DNA of 41,220 bases from Bodo saltans (GCA_001460835.1 CYKH01000047.1:1-41220); one strand, 5' to 3'. Positions 9,201 to 19,500 are shown, numbered from the stretch's first letter. Program-made: numbers and translations. Notes: generated by a model not told the origin, from the sequence alone.

Positions 9201-9858
9201 GGAAACCAGCGGAGTTGAGCAGTGGGCGGCGTTTTGTGTGGAGCACAAATGTCTATTTACGCAAGCGCAATGCGGACAGCTGAAGACCGAAATCTTCTGC
9301 TCGTGCGGCGCCTCCGGGTTCGCTCCTCCGGCATACAGTGGGTTTTCGTCCCTTTCGATTCCCGCAAGCACAAAGGACCTTCATAACATCCAACACGCGG
9401 TGGACATGTGGGGCATGGGCGGGGTGCTGATAGGGGACGCACAGCACAAGGTCTGCCCCCATTGCAAGACGACTGGGGAATGGCGTCAACGCCGCAGCAT
9501 TTCACGCTTTCCGGCCACCAAGGTGCTTCTGGTGACCATCAATCGCGAGTATCACGACAAATACGGACGGGCAAGGAAATGGGATGATGGCGTGATGCTG
9601 CCAGCTACTGTCAGGTTTCCTGCTGAAAAGGGCGCGGTGTTTGATGTAGAGCCGCTGGCCACATGCATCCACTCAGGCAGTGGGGTCGAGGGTGGTCACT
9701 ACTACTGCACTGTAGCTGGTAAAGACGGAGGTAGTGTCACTGCCGACGACAGCTGGGTGACATCTAGTAGAACCCCAATCACCAGCACAGTCCACGGATC
9801 CTTTTTTGCTTTTTATTTACTTGACGAACAGCAACTAGGGACTCAGCCGAGAAGATGA
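6286..9858 (+). CDS. USP-family ubiquitin carboxyl-terminal hydrolase with two internal repeats
   Basis: A 1190-residue cysteine protease that removes ubiquitin from proteins. The catalytic domain is C-terminal. It has the Cys box GLANIGNSCYFNSPLQLL (Cys869), the His box GGHYYCTV (His1138) and a following ADDSW (Asp1154/Asp1155). Cys pairs CSCGAS and CPHC in between could form the zinc ribbon common in USPs. The N-terminal two thirds are unusual. A conserved-looking helical region lies at about residues 160-370. Two copies of an about 88-residue module (about 436-524 and 596-685) share YMxEFGLTxDEV, ECNSSD, TKRxWD, PEVDVIV and NGxVN. They are separated by Ser/Pro/Thr-rich linkers. I do not recognise the repeat. 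Start chosen at ATG 6286 because the frame extends further only through a GTG and the acceptor lies just upstream. It neighbours a giant HECT ligase. Family firm, substrate unknown. Confidence 0.93.
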   Translation: MSVFHPGLEATPSGEEHLNHPPRPAPINDRAVEHSATEGSLVEGPSVTPETLTETLPENSTTTMEAPSDAEIPLQCSDQSTFVGNMMGHLECTDDVSESWAINANHVSSPVAPYGSQCSMSDDKITSEEVLSEVRHTVEPSVELEQLVATVISAERANAAPPSPSTRVFYEKLQRSTVLRNYAKHLEDAHVTPEAILENPTNAMDGILQVDGHLPLMVAQAASVSPCFHLFDRIALHAPELYVTMTDNSRAPVLEALVQTQPIIDATFKFGIAFKQSPNVANLVKALNKRRGGYTMLPHLVGTSGAFNVAIEASPQWRSEGALMRAYPECDQKLAEFIATFWCRVDAERGAVSSREANEMQQISEALDKLALPVAASCGEEQHASTSSAWTIEGSTFEPHHIETRHDEPSVSGAIAPLAGKRAPMMQSSAPSAEVTIYMDEFGLTCDEVEQYIHECNSSDVETIWNLLNTKRRWDAQVARIQETLRSGAPEVDVIVRALVNSNGVVNRATLELMQSATAARNSGPSSPPLMDSTSSSSLPSTSSGSPTDAALAPCGASLGTLQSTPAPPQPANSAPTEQSDSQGAPASVVFSSWELTLYMKEFGLTLDEVRQFIGECNSSDKRSVWSFLRTKRHWDVQIEEIQQFLGSITPEVDVIVHALENNNGMVNVATYELLQSMPAATSSGTSCPPVMDASRSLPSPSGAASINYECPGAALASSSASPLPSGTVTQQHEKCFIESTLHKGYHNVSYGGSQGSRSLLVVNHLTSTERDLTSRANDVNMAGVHSASCDQTRLRPMESIDASLGEGESGYRSTIRGDTTFDMMQLGNEATREVASAPRAVTDVSRHRVDVARNVCPTRGLANIGNSCYFNSPLQLLFCVYGSTFMHLPPNALGRLVRHVRGEGEGIAKSDLSNLLSGLLRAVQNLSPEAREKFAAYRQSDSSSAAIHILMLIEVESLRLPLPYRFTSVPLETSGVEQWAAFCVEHKCLFTQAQCGQLKTEIFCSCGASGFAPPAYSGFSSLSIPASTKDLHNIQHAVDMWGMGGVLIGDAQHKVCPHCKTTGEWRQRRSISRFPATKVLLVTINREYHDKYGRARKWDDGVMLPATVRFPAEKGAVFDVEPLATCIHSGSGVEGGHYYCTVAGKDGGSVTADDSWVTSSRTPITSTVHGSFFAFYLLDEQQLGTQPRR

Positions 9859-10085
9859 CGCCCACGCGCAATCGAATGTGACAGATTAGGAAACAAATAA
9901 ACGTGCCCTTCGCAATTCACATGTCTTGAACGATACGGTCATTTAAACTAGGAAACGAAGTTTTGCATCAATATCTTCCGTGACCCAAGTATGCAAACAT
10001 CTTTTCGGTGCGCAGCTTCCATCTGCAGTTTCCCATCACCAATTATTGTGTCCCGTTTGTTTTCAGTGTGCTGCAAAAATGAGTG

Positions 10086-10098
10086 CTTATTTTTTTAG
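10086..10098 (+). promoter_or_regulatory. Spliced-leader acceptor for the HECT gene
   Basis: GCTTATTTTTTTAG, an uninterrupted T tract ending in AG (10097-10098), 30 bases before ATG 10129. It supports 10129 over the TTG at 10099. A second TTTTCAG lies slightly upstream (about 10060-10066). Confidence 0.6.
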
Positions 10099-10128
10099 TT
10101 GTGGAGAGAGGAAGATCACTTTATCAAA

Positions 10129-13100
10129 ATGCTTGGACATTTATTGCTGGAGAACCATCGGCAAGGACTCGAGCAAATTCAAGGCTTGAGTGCCGTGGTG
10201 GATGTGGAAACACTTTCAAGCGAAGCCGTGGCACGAACTCTCGATGATGTTGCAATTTTGAAATTCGTTGAGAAGGTCGACGGATCCAAGGAATCCATCC
10301 CCCTGTTGCCTTCAACGGAGCAACCATCGAATGAACGCCTCGCAAGCGTGACAACCGCCGTATTGTCAAAGTGTTTTGTGAATCAAACGGGCTGGTTTTC
10401 AGTGGAAGAGATTCAAGCTCAACCATTGGAATTGGACCTTCAATGTGTCGACGTCGATGCGATCATAGCGTGTGGGTTGAGAAGCATTGTTGATTTTGTG
10501 CCGAGTGTCATGGAGAGTGTAAAGCTCGACCGGTGTTCCACAAAAAGTGCTTGTGAAGTTCTGTCCCGCTGTGTTGCTGAAAGCCGCGAAGGTGAAGGAA
10601 GCAATGACTTTGCATCTGCGTGCAGTGAAAATGAGCAAGAGTCCACGATTGCACTTTGGAAGATTTTCCGGAGCCTTGCGCATGGTGGCAGTCACTCAGC
10701 GATGTCGTTGCTCGACTTAGCGAAGCATTTGCTTCGTCGACATCAAAGCGATGAGCAATCTGTAGACAGGCCAAATCGCACAATCGAAGTACGCCGCGAA
10801 ACAGTATTGAGAGTGAAATTTCCAAGTGACGAAGAAAATCGCTCGGCACTGTGGAGAATTGTTCTTGCAACTCCGCAATGTGTGAAGTGCACAACTCTGC
10901 TGACGCTTGAAACCCTTGAAGGTGACGTTGCTGTGGTCGACACAACAGAGGGACAACCACTCGCAAACATACTGAACGTGGCGAACCCCACCTGTACTTT
11001 TCGTGGCGAGGCTGTCATCAGCGGTGTTGGCTGTCACTCATTGAAACTGAACACTGTGACAACACTCGAGGGAGACTCCTTAAGCTGGCTTGACCATCAA
11101 AGAGAAGCCGCCAAGATCTGCATGAGGCAGATTGCAGCGCAACTGATTCGATCAGCGTATGGGCAACCAATGACGTCGCTGTGCCCATTTTTTGAAGGAT
11201 GCAGCGCACCGTCGACATTGGAGGTCGAACTGCCCTCGTGGCTTCAGCTTCGTTCCGATGATTGGCAAAGGCGCATATTCCCAGCAGTTCATTCTGCTTT
11301 ACGCACATGTGCTAGTGAAGAAAGTGTGGCGTCCTACTTGAAAAGGCGATGGCGTCTTGACTGGGTTAGCATGTTTCAAGGCGATGGAAACGAACAACTG
11401 CGGGTGGAGCTTTTTGCACTTTGCGAAGAGGTGCGAAAACGCTGCGGTAGTTCGGTAGGTTCCAGTGACCCTGCAGTGGCATCGAAGACGCTGCAGAGGT
11501 GGGTGCGCGATAGAGTCACTCCATCACAACTTGGGGATGCAATTGCTCAGTCCGAGGAAAACTTCACTGTGATGGACACAGTTCTCTCAATTTGCGAGAC
11601 TGACATGGAGACCAGCGAGATTGTTTTGAAGTGTTGGACGAATGCAGTGTCGTTGTCCGAAATGTGGAGCATTGTTGAAGGAAATTCGAAGCTGAAGACA
11701 ACTCACTTACGTGAACGTTTCTTCTCTTTGTTCACGCAATGCAGTTGTGAGTTGCGCCAGGAGATACTGGGGCAGCACACGATAGACCCATCATTCCTCG
11801 AAGCTATTCTGCGACAAGGGCCTGTTTCCATTGCTTCAGGTTTTGAGAAAGCGTTCAATACCTTTTTCACGACAGTCGCGGGCGTCCGAATCATTCAAGC
11901 AAGCGCTGGAATTTCGGAGATTGAGCGCACCTCGGGCACTGTGTGCCTTAAGGCGATTCATTCAATACCCGTTGACGAGCCAACAACATCGTATTTTGAG
12001 ATGACACTGGGTGCAAGAAATATCAAACGCTCACTCATTGGATTTTGTTGTCCGCAAGATTCGATCGAAGCTGGTGGCATTGTGCGTGCAGAGGTGCTGA
12101 AGCGTTCATGGTTTCTAGATTCGAGTGCGAAAGCGCCGCACTTTATCGCATTCGGAAGTGGAGATATTGTTGGCGTGGGTGTGAAGTTTGAACGCTCTCC
12201 ACAAGGAATGGCTCGTTTTATTTGGGCAACATTGAACGGCACTATTGTGTTCTCTTCGCCGCTCGAGCTGCCCCAACTTCGAGATGGGTCATCGTCGGTC
12301 ACATCCATTGTACCTTTTGTCTCGTGGGATGCTACTGACCGAAGCAATGTTTCTGTGAATTTTGGTGATCCAGCGTTTTCAAAATCATCACGAAACACAT
12401 CACGAAACCTGCTTGCACTAGCGGCACAAGATCCTCGGTTGCATGCGGCTGTCCTTGACGCAATGGACAAAGACAACTTGTGCGCAAAGTCAGTTACTGA
12501 ACTTGCTCGTTCCAAAGAATTGACAGGCGCTAATGCTTCACGCCTGTTTCAAATGATTGTTGAAGCACCGCGCAACTCGGCAACATTAGTTCACGCAGCA
12601 GCCACACTCCTGGAACGCGGTTGCGCGATGGAGAATGCATCGGTGGTAAATTCGGTGCTCAGCGCACGCAACGAGCCTCTGATCGAGAGCGTTACATTTT
12701 GCCCTCACTGGGTGAACTCGTCGGAGGAATCCTCTCAAATTATTGGACCAACAGTAACAGTGAATGAGCAGCAATTTCTTGCCCATGCTGTGGGAACAGC
12801 TATCCCATCCCGAGGGAAATGCACATTCTCAGTGTTTATCGGATATCAAGGAACTGAGCAGAAGCAGGTGCAAAATTTTGGTCAGTTTTACCTTGGAGTG
12901 ACAGCGCTCTCGGCGGTTCAACTATCGACTTCGTCGTGGAGCGAGAGTGCTATCCCCTCAGTGTGGGGTGTTCACAGTATTGCTTCTGCGCAGCTCCGTC
13001 ATTGTAATGACAGCGCGTTTGCTGGGGACAACTACACTTTCAGCGCCAACAGCGTCGTGACGATCGAGGTAGACCGAGAGGGTGGAACGATGTCGCTGAG

Positions 13101-16100
13101 ACGCAGCGGGAAATTATTTTCGCATGTCTTTGTTGGCATTCCGCAAGACGTGGAGCTCTTCCCATTTGTACAACTAGTCGACGAGAAGACGAGTGCAACG
13201 CTTCTACCCGGCGTCTGCAGCGCAACAATATCGGCCGAGGATGCGTTGGAAAGTGCGCAAGTGAGAATCTACCGCGCACTGCTTTGCAGCAACGAAACGG
13301 AGAAGATTGTCGCAAAATTTCTTGAAGAGTGCTTTCTTGGTCGCCGTCCACTTTCGACCGCATTACGAATCATTGGTGCAGAGCCGTGGGAGGTCAACGT
13401 TAGCGCCGTAGAGATGCCTCATTGTACAAAACAGACAGGGGTGCTCATTGACGTTGACCCACTCACGAAGCAGGCGTGCCTTTCCATCAACGGTGTGGAG
13501 AAGTGGTTTCCTTTGCAGCACGTGAACAAGGTCTTTGTTGGCGAAGCAGCTCGAGAGCCGCCGCACCCTTTGCAAGATGACGAAGGTGATGATGCTGTCA
13601 TGAGAGTGTCAACTCAGAACTTTAACTCCAGTGCATTGAGCTTCGTCGCCAAGTCTGCCCTCGCTGGCATTGAGAAATGGAACTTCCAGCACTTGCGATT
13701 GTCGCAGCTGATCGGAGAAGAAATGCGATGCCGACAACTAATCGAGGTGGAAGCCTCAAACGCATCCTCGACGATGGAAAGCGTTACTTCAATCTCATCG
13801 TTTAAAAGCCTTCTCGCAACGAACCGAGGCTTGATGAGTGCAGTGCTTCAAAACGCAGGTATCCCATCAACTCACACATTTAACCCCACGATGATGTCTC
13901 CACAACTTCGTCTCCCGAAGCACTACCGTGGTAAGCTTGTCATCTCTCCAGCTGCTGCGTCCAAAGACTCTGCGTCATGTTTTACTGCAATTGCGAATGA
14001 AGCCATCAACGCGAATGGAATCTCTAACGTGAGAGTACGAGTGGAGTTTGATTGGATGGGATTGCTTGCGTTGGGGACATACCCAATGAGCGATGGGCTC
14101 TATGTTGGGCTGTGTTCTGAACAGTTCTCTCACGGGTATCCGGTTGACTTCGCTCGGCTGTCACCCGCACAGGCATGGGCTGTGACTTCATTTGATTCCA
14201 AAGAGTGGCACCTGCCGAATAGTTGCAGATTGCCAACCTCCGCTAATCAAATATTCAGCGGCGATGTGCTGAGGCTCCAAGTAAATCGCGAGAAGGGCAC
14301 TTTGGAGGTTTTCAGAACTCCAAAGGGGAAGAGCGAGGCTTCGTTGGGAATTCTTTTCCGTGATCTTCCGAAGGGTGAGAATCTATTCCCTTTTGTGCGC
14401 ATCTCTTCTGCGCGAACAGCAGTTCTCTTTTTGCCTGAGGCAGCAGTACTTCCTCGACCGATTGCAAGCCAAAGCAGATTTGCCGTGTCGCTCAAGTCGA
14501 AAACTCATTCATGTGATGGGTGCTTGAATCAGCTCGTGCACTCGTCTATTGAGGCACCGAACTGGTATCGATGCAACGAGTGCTTGGACTTCGATTTGTG
14601 CACGGCGTGTTTTCAAGGACATTTTCACTGCGGTCACACGTTTACGCACATGCGGTTGAGCTCCTTCATTCCCTCTGCGTTGTTGGATGCTCGCCATCTT
14701 ACGAGTGGTGCTGAGGTTGAGATCTGCGCCGCTCCACTATTTCCCATTCGCGTAGAGAACGCGACGTTTGACAATCGATCAGTGCGTGTCACAGTCAACC
14801 CCGATCGTAGTGCGTTCAAAACTTCTGGAGGTGTGTGGGGCGTCATTCGAAAAGCAACGAGCCCCGTTGAAATTGCAGCAGTCTTCACGTCAAGCACAGG
14901 CAGTCGTGACCACCGTGTCATTGCTGGATTGGCGCCATTGTCGCTTGTGGAAAACATCACACTGGACGAGCTTGTTGCTCTGGTGACGTCGCCACAGCGG
15001 CCACGCAACATCGCGCTGTTCTCATCGGATTCCGTGTGGGTGGAGCACACAGGGAGTCTGATTGAGGTCCTCGTTAGAGGACAGTGCTCCACGTGGCAGG
15101 TTGGAGATTTAGTTGCGTTCCAAGTCGCAAAGGACCTGACGTCCATTGAAGTGGTGAAAAATGGAATTGCATGCCGCAAGTTCTCTGAGAGTAAGTTGTG
15201 GAAGCAGGACGATGCGCTTGCATTTTTCATGATCACTGATGGAAGTTCGAAGGTGGACTTGGAAGTGACAACACAACAAACACCAATTATGACAGGCAAG
15301 ATCGGAGAGCTGGACAGCACACGCAACACGTTCCGAATCACAAACGGCGTGGCAAACCGATGGTGTCATCGTTCGCAACTCACGCTGCCTCTCGAGCCTA
15401 TCAAGCAGCACAGCTTGCTTCGTGACGGCCTTCAAGTGTACCTTCCGCAAAAATCATCAAACCAATTTCTTCCGTGCGTTGTGGTCTCCAGTGGTGATGT
15501 AGACGACCCTATCCGCGTGCACAACGGAAGTGAGGCGTTCGTGACATCATTGGACTCCATTTTTGTTCCCAAGTTTGTGAATCTAGCTCGGGATCCCGAC
15601 GATGAGCACATGTACCCTGATGCCAAACGCCGCCTCAGACGATACTACGCACAATACGCGCCGTCAAAATCTGAAGACGACATGGACAAAGCAATTGAGC
15701 TTTACACGAAGCGCTCTTCATTGAAAAAGATGTGGGAGGATCTTGAGAAAAAGTATGGCCCGGAACCTCCGTTGCAAATCGTGCTGCCACCCGCCCAATT
15801 GGTGAGTGAATGCGGAATTGCTGTAAAGGATGTCCTTCCGTTGATTCACCTTTTACACCTCTTGCTCCGTTTCTCGGAATCTGAGGTCCTTCGAGCGGCG
15901 CTTGACTCACAGGATATCGTGCCATTGGCTCCGTTGCTCGATTTCTTGTCGAGCCAGCAGCTCCCAGCAGGCGACGACAATGTTGCGAAATGGCTGCACC
16001 ACATCCGTGTGCGTGAGGGGGATACCTCCCGTGTGACATTTGATGACATCGCCCCTGGTGATGACAGCCATGAGCTTGCTTCTGTCGCTGTGCCACCACC

Positions 16101-19100
16101 TCTCAGCGCAGTCAACGCCGGCGTTGCCTTAGAGGGCGTGTATTCGGGAAATTGGGAGTCTCAGAGTCTCGGATTGTCGTTCGGTGTTGTAGTTGACAAC
16201 AACCGTGCAACCATCGAATTCAAGCGAGCCGGTCAGGTGCGAGCGGGTGCGTATCGTGTAGAGTTCCCCATCTCATCGAGTGCATGGAATCAATCGTCGC
16301 AGCAATTGAGGCTTGGGTTGGGTGCGCCTGATGACACTGACGCGTACGCCATCTTTACGCTCATGTGTGGAGACCGCTTTTCCAAGAAGTGTACCGTACC
16401 ACTGGTGCTCCAACAGGAGGAACACGCGATGTTTGAGGGCACGTGGAATCCGCGCCGACAGCTGTTTGAGGGGGAGTGGAGGTTGACGTCTGGGCATCGA
16501 GGCCACGGTGAGCTTTCACCACAAACTAGTTCGGTTAAGTCCGCGTGGAACCTCCCAGCACCAATCACTGTGAGAGACCTAACCGCATCGCCGTTGGTTG
16601 CTGCTACAAAATCATCGGACGTAAGTGCTATTTTCGGCAAGACAGTGGCGTTCCTGGCTATGCGCCTCAGGCTGGAGTGGGTGGAGGCTTGCCTCTCAAA
16701 CCAATCCCCTTCGCGGCTACTGAGGGAGCTAGCACACTCGCTGCCCTCAGCGGGAATTAAGAAGATCATTCACACAGTCACTCAGTTACCACAACCTGCA
16801 CAGCTAGCGCTATTTCACCGTGCACTGTGGTTGTCAGCTCAGGCGGGTGTGGATTTCCACGAGAGGGTTACCGCTGCTAGAATCGTGACGCATCTTGCGC
16901 CAAGTTACCCGGATCACTACTGGAGTGCTGTCCATGCGCTGGTATCCTCCGTCTTGCTCCAGTGGAATTCACTCGACCTGCTTGACACTCTAGGGCAACT
17001 CACAAAGCTGGTTCCCACGGATCAACGCCAAAATCTTGCCACGGCAGTCGCACCCCTCTACCACCACCTCGCCTCCGTCATCGCTGGACCTTTTGCAGAC
17101 GCAACCTATCTCTCCCTTGCGATGGAGATTTTCCGCCCGGTGGTCGACAGCATGAATCTTGACGCGTTCCCAGTGAAAGGCCTGGAACTGCTAGCAGACG
17201 TTGCTGAATCGATGCAACAAGGCCGGCCTCTTCCATTGTGTCTAGAGACGTGGACTGAGTCGTCGGAGCTTCCCCTCAAGTGGTCTCCGTGTGGGGAGTC
17301 CTCGGTCTTGCGGGGACAGTTGCTGGTGGTGGGCACGGTGTGGTCACCGCTGCCTCCGACGACATCGGAAGCGACCTATTTTGAGGCAACGTGCAGCGAA
17401 AACCACGTTTCCATCGGATGCTGTTCGGCAAGTGACATCGCCAGCGCTGCCACCGACGACAAGAACAAGAAATATGGCCCGCAGCTTGGATTCGCTGCCA
17501 CTAGCATCAGCTTTGACGGCACGTGTGTGTACGTCAACAGCAAGGCTACTCGATGCGGATACGCCATGATACATGGAAACGAAACGCTTGGGGCATTGGT
17601 GCACGTGGCTGAGGGGTGGATACAGTTCAGTGTCAACGGCGAGGTTGCTGGTCGCTTTCCCCTTCCTTGCAACGCAGACCACCGTGCAGTGGTTCGATGC
17701 ACCACGACCCCCAATGAAGGGTGCTCACTGCGGTCAACGCCGGAACGACTTTTATCGTTACCAACTGGTGCGAAGCCACTTCACGGCCGCCTTGAGGATT
17801 GTTCCAATGCCTACAGTGCCGCAAGCCGATCAACCATCACAGACCATGCATCGCTGCAGCAATGGGCAGATCTTGTCAACGATCCTCAGCAACGAGCTCT
17901 CTCCGAATGTTTCCAGCGCACACTTCCGTTCGTTGACTTGTCTATCTCAGCTGAGCGAGGGGGCCTCATGCAGCACTTCTCCACACTCAAGAGGATGATC
18001 CTGCCATCGTTGCGGAAGGAGCTCGCCTTCATTCCCCCGCTTGAGACGGTGGAGCGGCGGTCGTTGCCTCAAGTAGCAGTCAAATGGTTTGAGCTGTTCT
18101 CGCACCATGATCGCGAGACTGAGGAGGCACTTAGTCGCACTGTCCTATCCCAACTCCTTCGGCAGCTAGGGAACTCAGCCGCTGCGATGCAGAAAGACCC
18201 CATGTTCGTGACTGCTCTCATGATGAGTGAGTCGAAACACACGCCAATTGATGCCGGTGGCCCGTACAGCCAGGTTTGGTCATTGGTGGCTGAGGAGTTG
18301 ATGACGGACGGCAGTGATGCCACAACAACAACAGCGACGAAGGATGATGGGTTAAGTGAGAACAGCACAACTACTGACGACGTTGGCGCTCCAGCGGCTG
18401 GCCCGAAGCAGAAGTTTCACCGCAACCCCTTATTTACGTTTGGCGCGAGTGCCAAAGGAAAAGTGCTTGTTCCTGAGCGTCGCTGCAGTTCACCGCAGCA
18501 TCTCCAACTGTTCACATTCTTCGGTGCTATCATGGGGTACTTGCTGCGATCGAAACGTTGCCTCGCTGTGGAGCTCAGTCCTATTGTATGGAAGCACTTG
18601 ACCGAGGAGCCCCTCACCGCCACTGATTTCATTGATGGAGTGGACGCGAGCCTGCAAACGTCGCTGCAGGACGATGACTTCTTGGAGTCGTCAGACGCCG
18701 AGGTGGTGTTCCCAGGGCTGGATGCACGATATCATGAAATGGTGTCCCTTAACCCTACCACCACGAGACGTGCTGCCGCAGAGTGGGCACTCTCTCACTC
18801 ACTGGACAAGCAACTTCACGCCATTCGAGAGGGGTTTTGGTCCACTCTTCCTCGAAGCACCTCACGTCTTCTCCTTCCCAGCGAACTTGCGCTCAAGGTG
18901 TGCGGCGAGCCGTTCCCATCATGGGAGCAGCTGCAACTTAGTATTACGCTCACAATGCCTGAAGCTCACCAGGATATGTTCTGGGCAGCGATGAAGCAAT
19001 TATCTCCTGCGGAGTGGAGCGGGTTCTTTTACTTCGCCTCTGCACAGCGGCGCTTTCCGTTGTCGCGGAAGATTTCTGTGACGCCAACACAGCAATCAGA

Positions 19101-19224
19101 GAAGCATATTCCTCAAGCATCCACGTGTTTCAACCACGTATCGACACCATTGTATTCCACGGTGGAGATTTGGGTCACGAAGCTTCGCCAAGCAATCAGC
19201 TGCCAGGACATGGAACTCGCTTGA
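10129..19224 (+). CDS. Giant HECT-type E3 ubiquitin ligase with SPRY-like domains and a ZZ zinc finger
   Basis: A 3031-residue ligase that would form a thioester with ubiquitin before transferring it to substrates. The HECT domain occupies about 2680-3031. The catalytic Cys is Cys3000 in QASTCFNHV, followed by PLYSTVEIWVTKLRQAI. N-lobe signatures DAGGPYSQVW and FTFFGAIMGYLL are present. A Thr/Asp/Gly-rich insertion lies inside the N lobe near residues 2725-2760. A ZZ zinc finger lies at about 1462-1506 (CDGC, CNEC, CTAC, HCGHTFTHM). SPRY/B30.2-like segments, recognised from patterns such as GDIVGVGV, LNGTIVFSS and ELFPFVQL, lie at about 620-755, 896-1030, 1301-1441 and 2415-2540; a further one near 1560-1710 is less clear. 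The long spacers are mostly Ser/Leu-rich and probably helical. SPRY plus HECT in one giant chain recalls HERC1/HECTD4-type ligases. I see no RCC1 repeats. Orthology is not established. Confidence 0.93.
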   Translation: MLGHLLLENHRQGLEQIQGLSAVVDVETLSSEAVARTLDDVAILKFVEKVDGSKESIPLLPSTEQPSNERLASVTTAVLSKCFVNQTGWFSVEEIQAQPLELDLQCVDVDAIIACGLRSIVDFVPSVMESVKLDRCSTKSACEVLSRCVAESREGEGSNDFASACSENEQESTIALWKIFRSLAHGGSHSAMSLLDLAKHLLRRHQSDEQSVDRPNRTIEVRRETVLRVKFPSDEENRSALWRIVLATPQCVKCTTLLTLETLEGDVAVVDTTEGQPLANILNVANPTCTFRGEAVISGVGCHSLKLNTVTTLEGDSLSWLDHQREAAKICMRQIAAQLIRSAYGQPMTSLCPFFEGCSAPSTLEVELPSWLQLRSDDWQRRIFPAVHSALRTCASEESVASYLKRRWRLDWVSMFQGDGNEQLRVELFALCEEVRKRCGSSVGSSDPAVASKTLQRWVRDRVTPSQLGDAIAQSEENFTVMDTVLSICETDMETSEIVLKCWTNAVSLSEMWSIVEGNSKLKTTHLRERFFSLFTQCSCELRQEILGQHTIDPSFLEAILRQGPVSIASGFEKAFNTFFTTVAGVRIIQASAGISEIERTSGTVCLKAIHSIPVDEPTTSYFEMTLGARNIKRSLIGFCCPQDSIEAGGIVRAEVLKRSWFLDSSAKAPHFIAFGSGDIVGVGVKFERSPQGMARFIWATLNGTIVFSSPLELPQLRDGSSSVTSIVPFVSWDATDRSNVSVNFGDPAFSKSSRNTSRNLLALAAQDPRLHAAVLDAMDKDNLCAKSVTELARSKELTGANASRLFQMIVEAPRNSATLVHAAATLLERGCAMENASVVNSVLSARNEPLIESVTFCPHWVNSSEESSQIIGPTVTVNEQQFLAHAVGTAIPSRGKCTFSVFIGYQGTEQKQVQNFGQFYLGVTALSAVQLSTSSWSESAIPSVWGVHSIASAQLRHCNDSAFAGDNYTFSANSVVTIEVDREGGTMSLRRSGKLFSHVFVGIPQDVELFPFVQLVDEKTSATLLPGVCSATISAEDALESAQVRIYRALLCSNETEKIVAKFLEECFLGRRPLSTALRIIGAEPWEVNVSAVEMPHCTKQTGVLIDVDPLTKQACLSINGVEKWFPLQHVNKVFVGEAAREPPHPLQDDEGDDAVMRVSTQNFNSSALSFVAKSALAGIEKWNFQHLRLSQLIGEEMRCRQLIEVEASNASSTMESVTSISSFKSLLATNRGLMSAVLQNAGIPSTHTFNPTMMSPQLRLPKHYRGKLVISPAAASKDSASCFTAIANEAINANGISNVRVRVEFDWMGLLALGTYPMSDGLYVGLCSEQFSHGYPVDFARLSPAQAWAVTSFDSKEWHLPNSCRLPTSANQIFSGDVLRLQVNREKGTLEVFRTPKGKSEASLGILFRDLPKGENLFPFVRISSARTAVLFLPEAAVLPRPIASQSRFAVSLKSKTHSCDGCLNQLVHSSIEAPNWYRCNECLDFDLCTACFQGHFHCGHTFTHMRLSSFIPSALLDARHLTSGAEVEICAAPLFPIRVENATFDNRSVRVTVNPDRSAFKTSGGVWGVIRKATSPVEIAAVFTSSTGSRDHRVIAGLAPLSLVENITLDELVALVTSPQRPRNIALFSSDSVWVEHTGSLIEVLVRGQCSTWQVGDLVAFQVAKDLTSIEVVKNGIACRKFSESKLWKQDDALAFFMITDGSSKVDLEVTTQQTPIMTGKIGELDSTRNTFRITNGVANRWCHRSQLTLPLEPIKQHSLLRDGLQVYLPQKSSNQFLPCVVVSSGDVDDPIRVHNGSEAFVTSLDSIFVPKFVNLARDPDDEHMYPDAKRRLRRYYAQYAPSKSEDDMDKAIELYTKRSSLKKMWEDLEKKYGPEPPLQIVLPPAQLVSECGIAVKDVLPLIHLLHLLLRFSESEVLRAALDSQDIVPLAPLLDFLSSQQLPAGDDNVAKWLHHIRVREGDTSRVTFDDIAPGDDSHELASVAVPPPLSAVNAGVALEGVYSGNWESQSLGLSFGVVVDNNRATIEFKRAGQVRAGAYRVEFPISSSAWNQSSQQLRLGLGAPDDTDAYAIFTLMCGDRFSKKCTVPLVLQQEEHAMFEGTWNPRRQLFEGEWRLTSGHRGHGELSPQTSSVKSAWNLPAPITVRDLTASPLVAATKSSDVSAIFGKTVAFLAMRLRLEWVEACLSNQSPSRLLRELAHSLPSAGIKKIIHTVTQLPQPAQLALFHRALWLSAQAGVDFHERVTAARIVTHLAPSYPDHYWSAVHALVSSVLLQWNSLDLLDTLGQLTKLVPTDQRQNLATAVAPLYHHLASVIAGPFADATYLSLAMEIFRPVVDSMNLDAFPVKGLELLADVAESMQQGRPLPLCLETWTESSELPLKWSPCGESSVLRGQLLVVGTVWSPLPPTTSEATYFEATCSENHVSIGCCSASDIASAATDDKNKKYGPQLGFAATSISFDGTCVYVNSKATRCGYAMIHGNETLGALVHVAEGWIQFSVNGEVAGRFPLPCNADHRAVVRCTTTPNEGCSLRSTPERLLSLPTGAKPLHGRLEDCSNAYSAASRSTITDHASLQQWADLVNDPQQRALSECFQRTLPFVDLSISAERGGLMQHFSTLKRMILPSLRKELAFIPPLETVERRSLPQVAVKWFELFSHHDRETEEALSRTVLSQLLRQLGNSAAAMQKDPMFVTALMMSESKHTPIDAGGPYSQVWSLVAEELMTDGSDATTTTATKDDGLSENSTTTDDVGAPAAGPKQKFHRNPLFTFGASAKGKVLVPERRCSSPQHLQLFTFFGAIMGYLLRSKRCLAVELSPIVWKHLTEEPLTATDFIDGVDASLQTSLQDDDFLESSDAEVVFPGLDARYHEMVSLNPTTTRRAAAEWALSHSLDKQLHAIREGFWSTLPRSTSRLLLPSELALKVCGEPFPSWEQLQLSITLTMPEAHQDMFWAAMKQLSPAEWSGFFYFASAQRRFPLSRKISVTPTQQSEKHIPQASTCFNHVSTPLYSTVEIWVTKLRQAISCQDMELA

Positions 19225-19500
19225 GCGACAACTACGAAAGTCACATCCGGAACAAAAAAACAAACACAAACAGCATCAAAAAACGAAGCAACAACCAAAA
19301 TATGAAAACAAACGAAAACAAAGCGCAACCTATTTCACCCCAACTATCGCACACTGCTTGAACGACACTCATTAACGACTATTCAAGGTATTTTATCTCA
19401 CTTTACATTTGAATGTGACACTTCGTTCATAGCGCTGTGCGTTCTTTTTATTTCTCTACAACTGAAAAATAGGAAGGAAGGAAATTGAACCACCATCTTT

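Noticed and set aside
14634-15341. 235-codon minus-strand open frame inside the HECT gene
   Set aside because: It is a shadow of the HECT reading frame; there is no domain and all supported genes run on the + strand.
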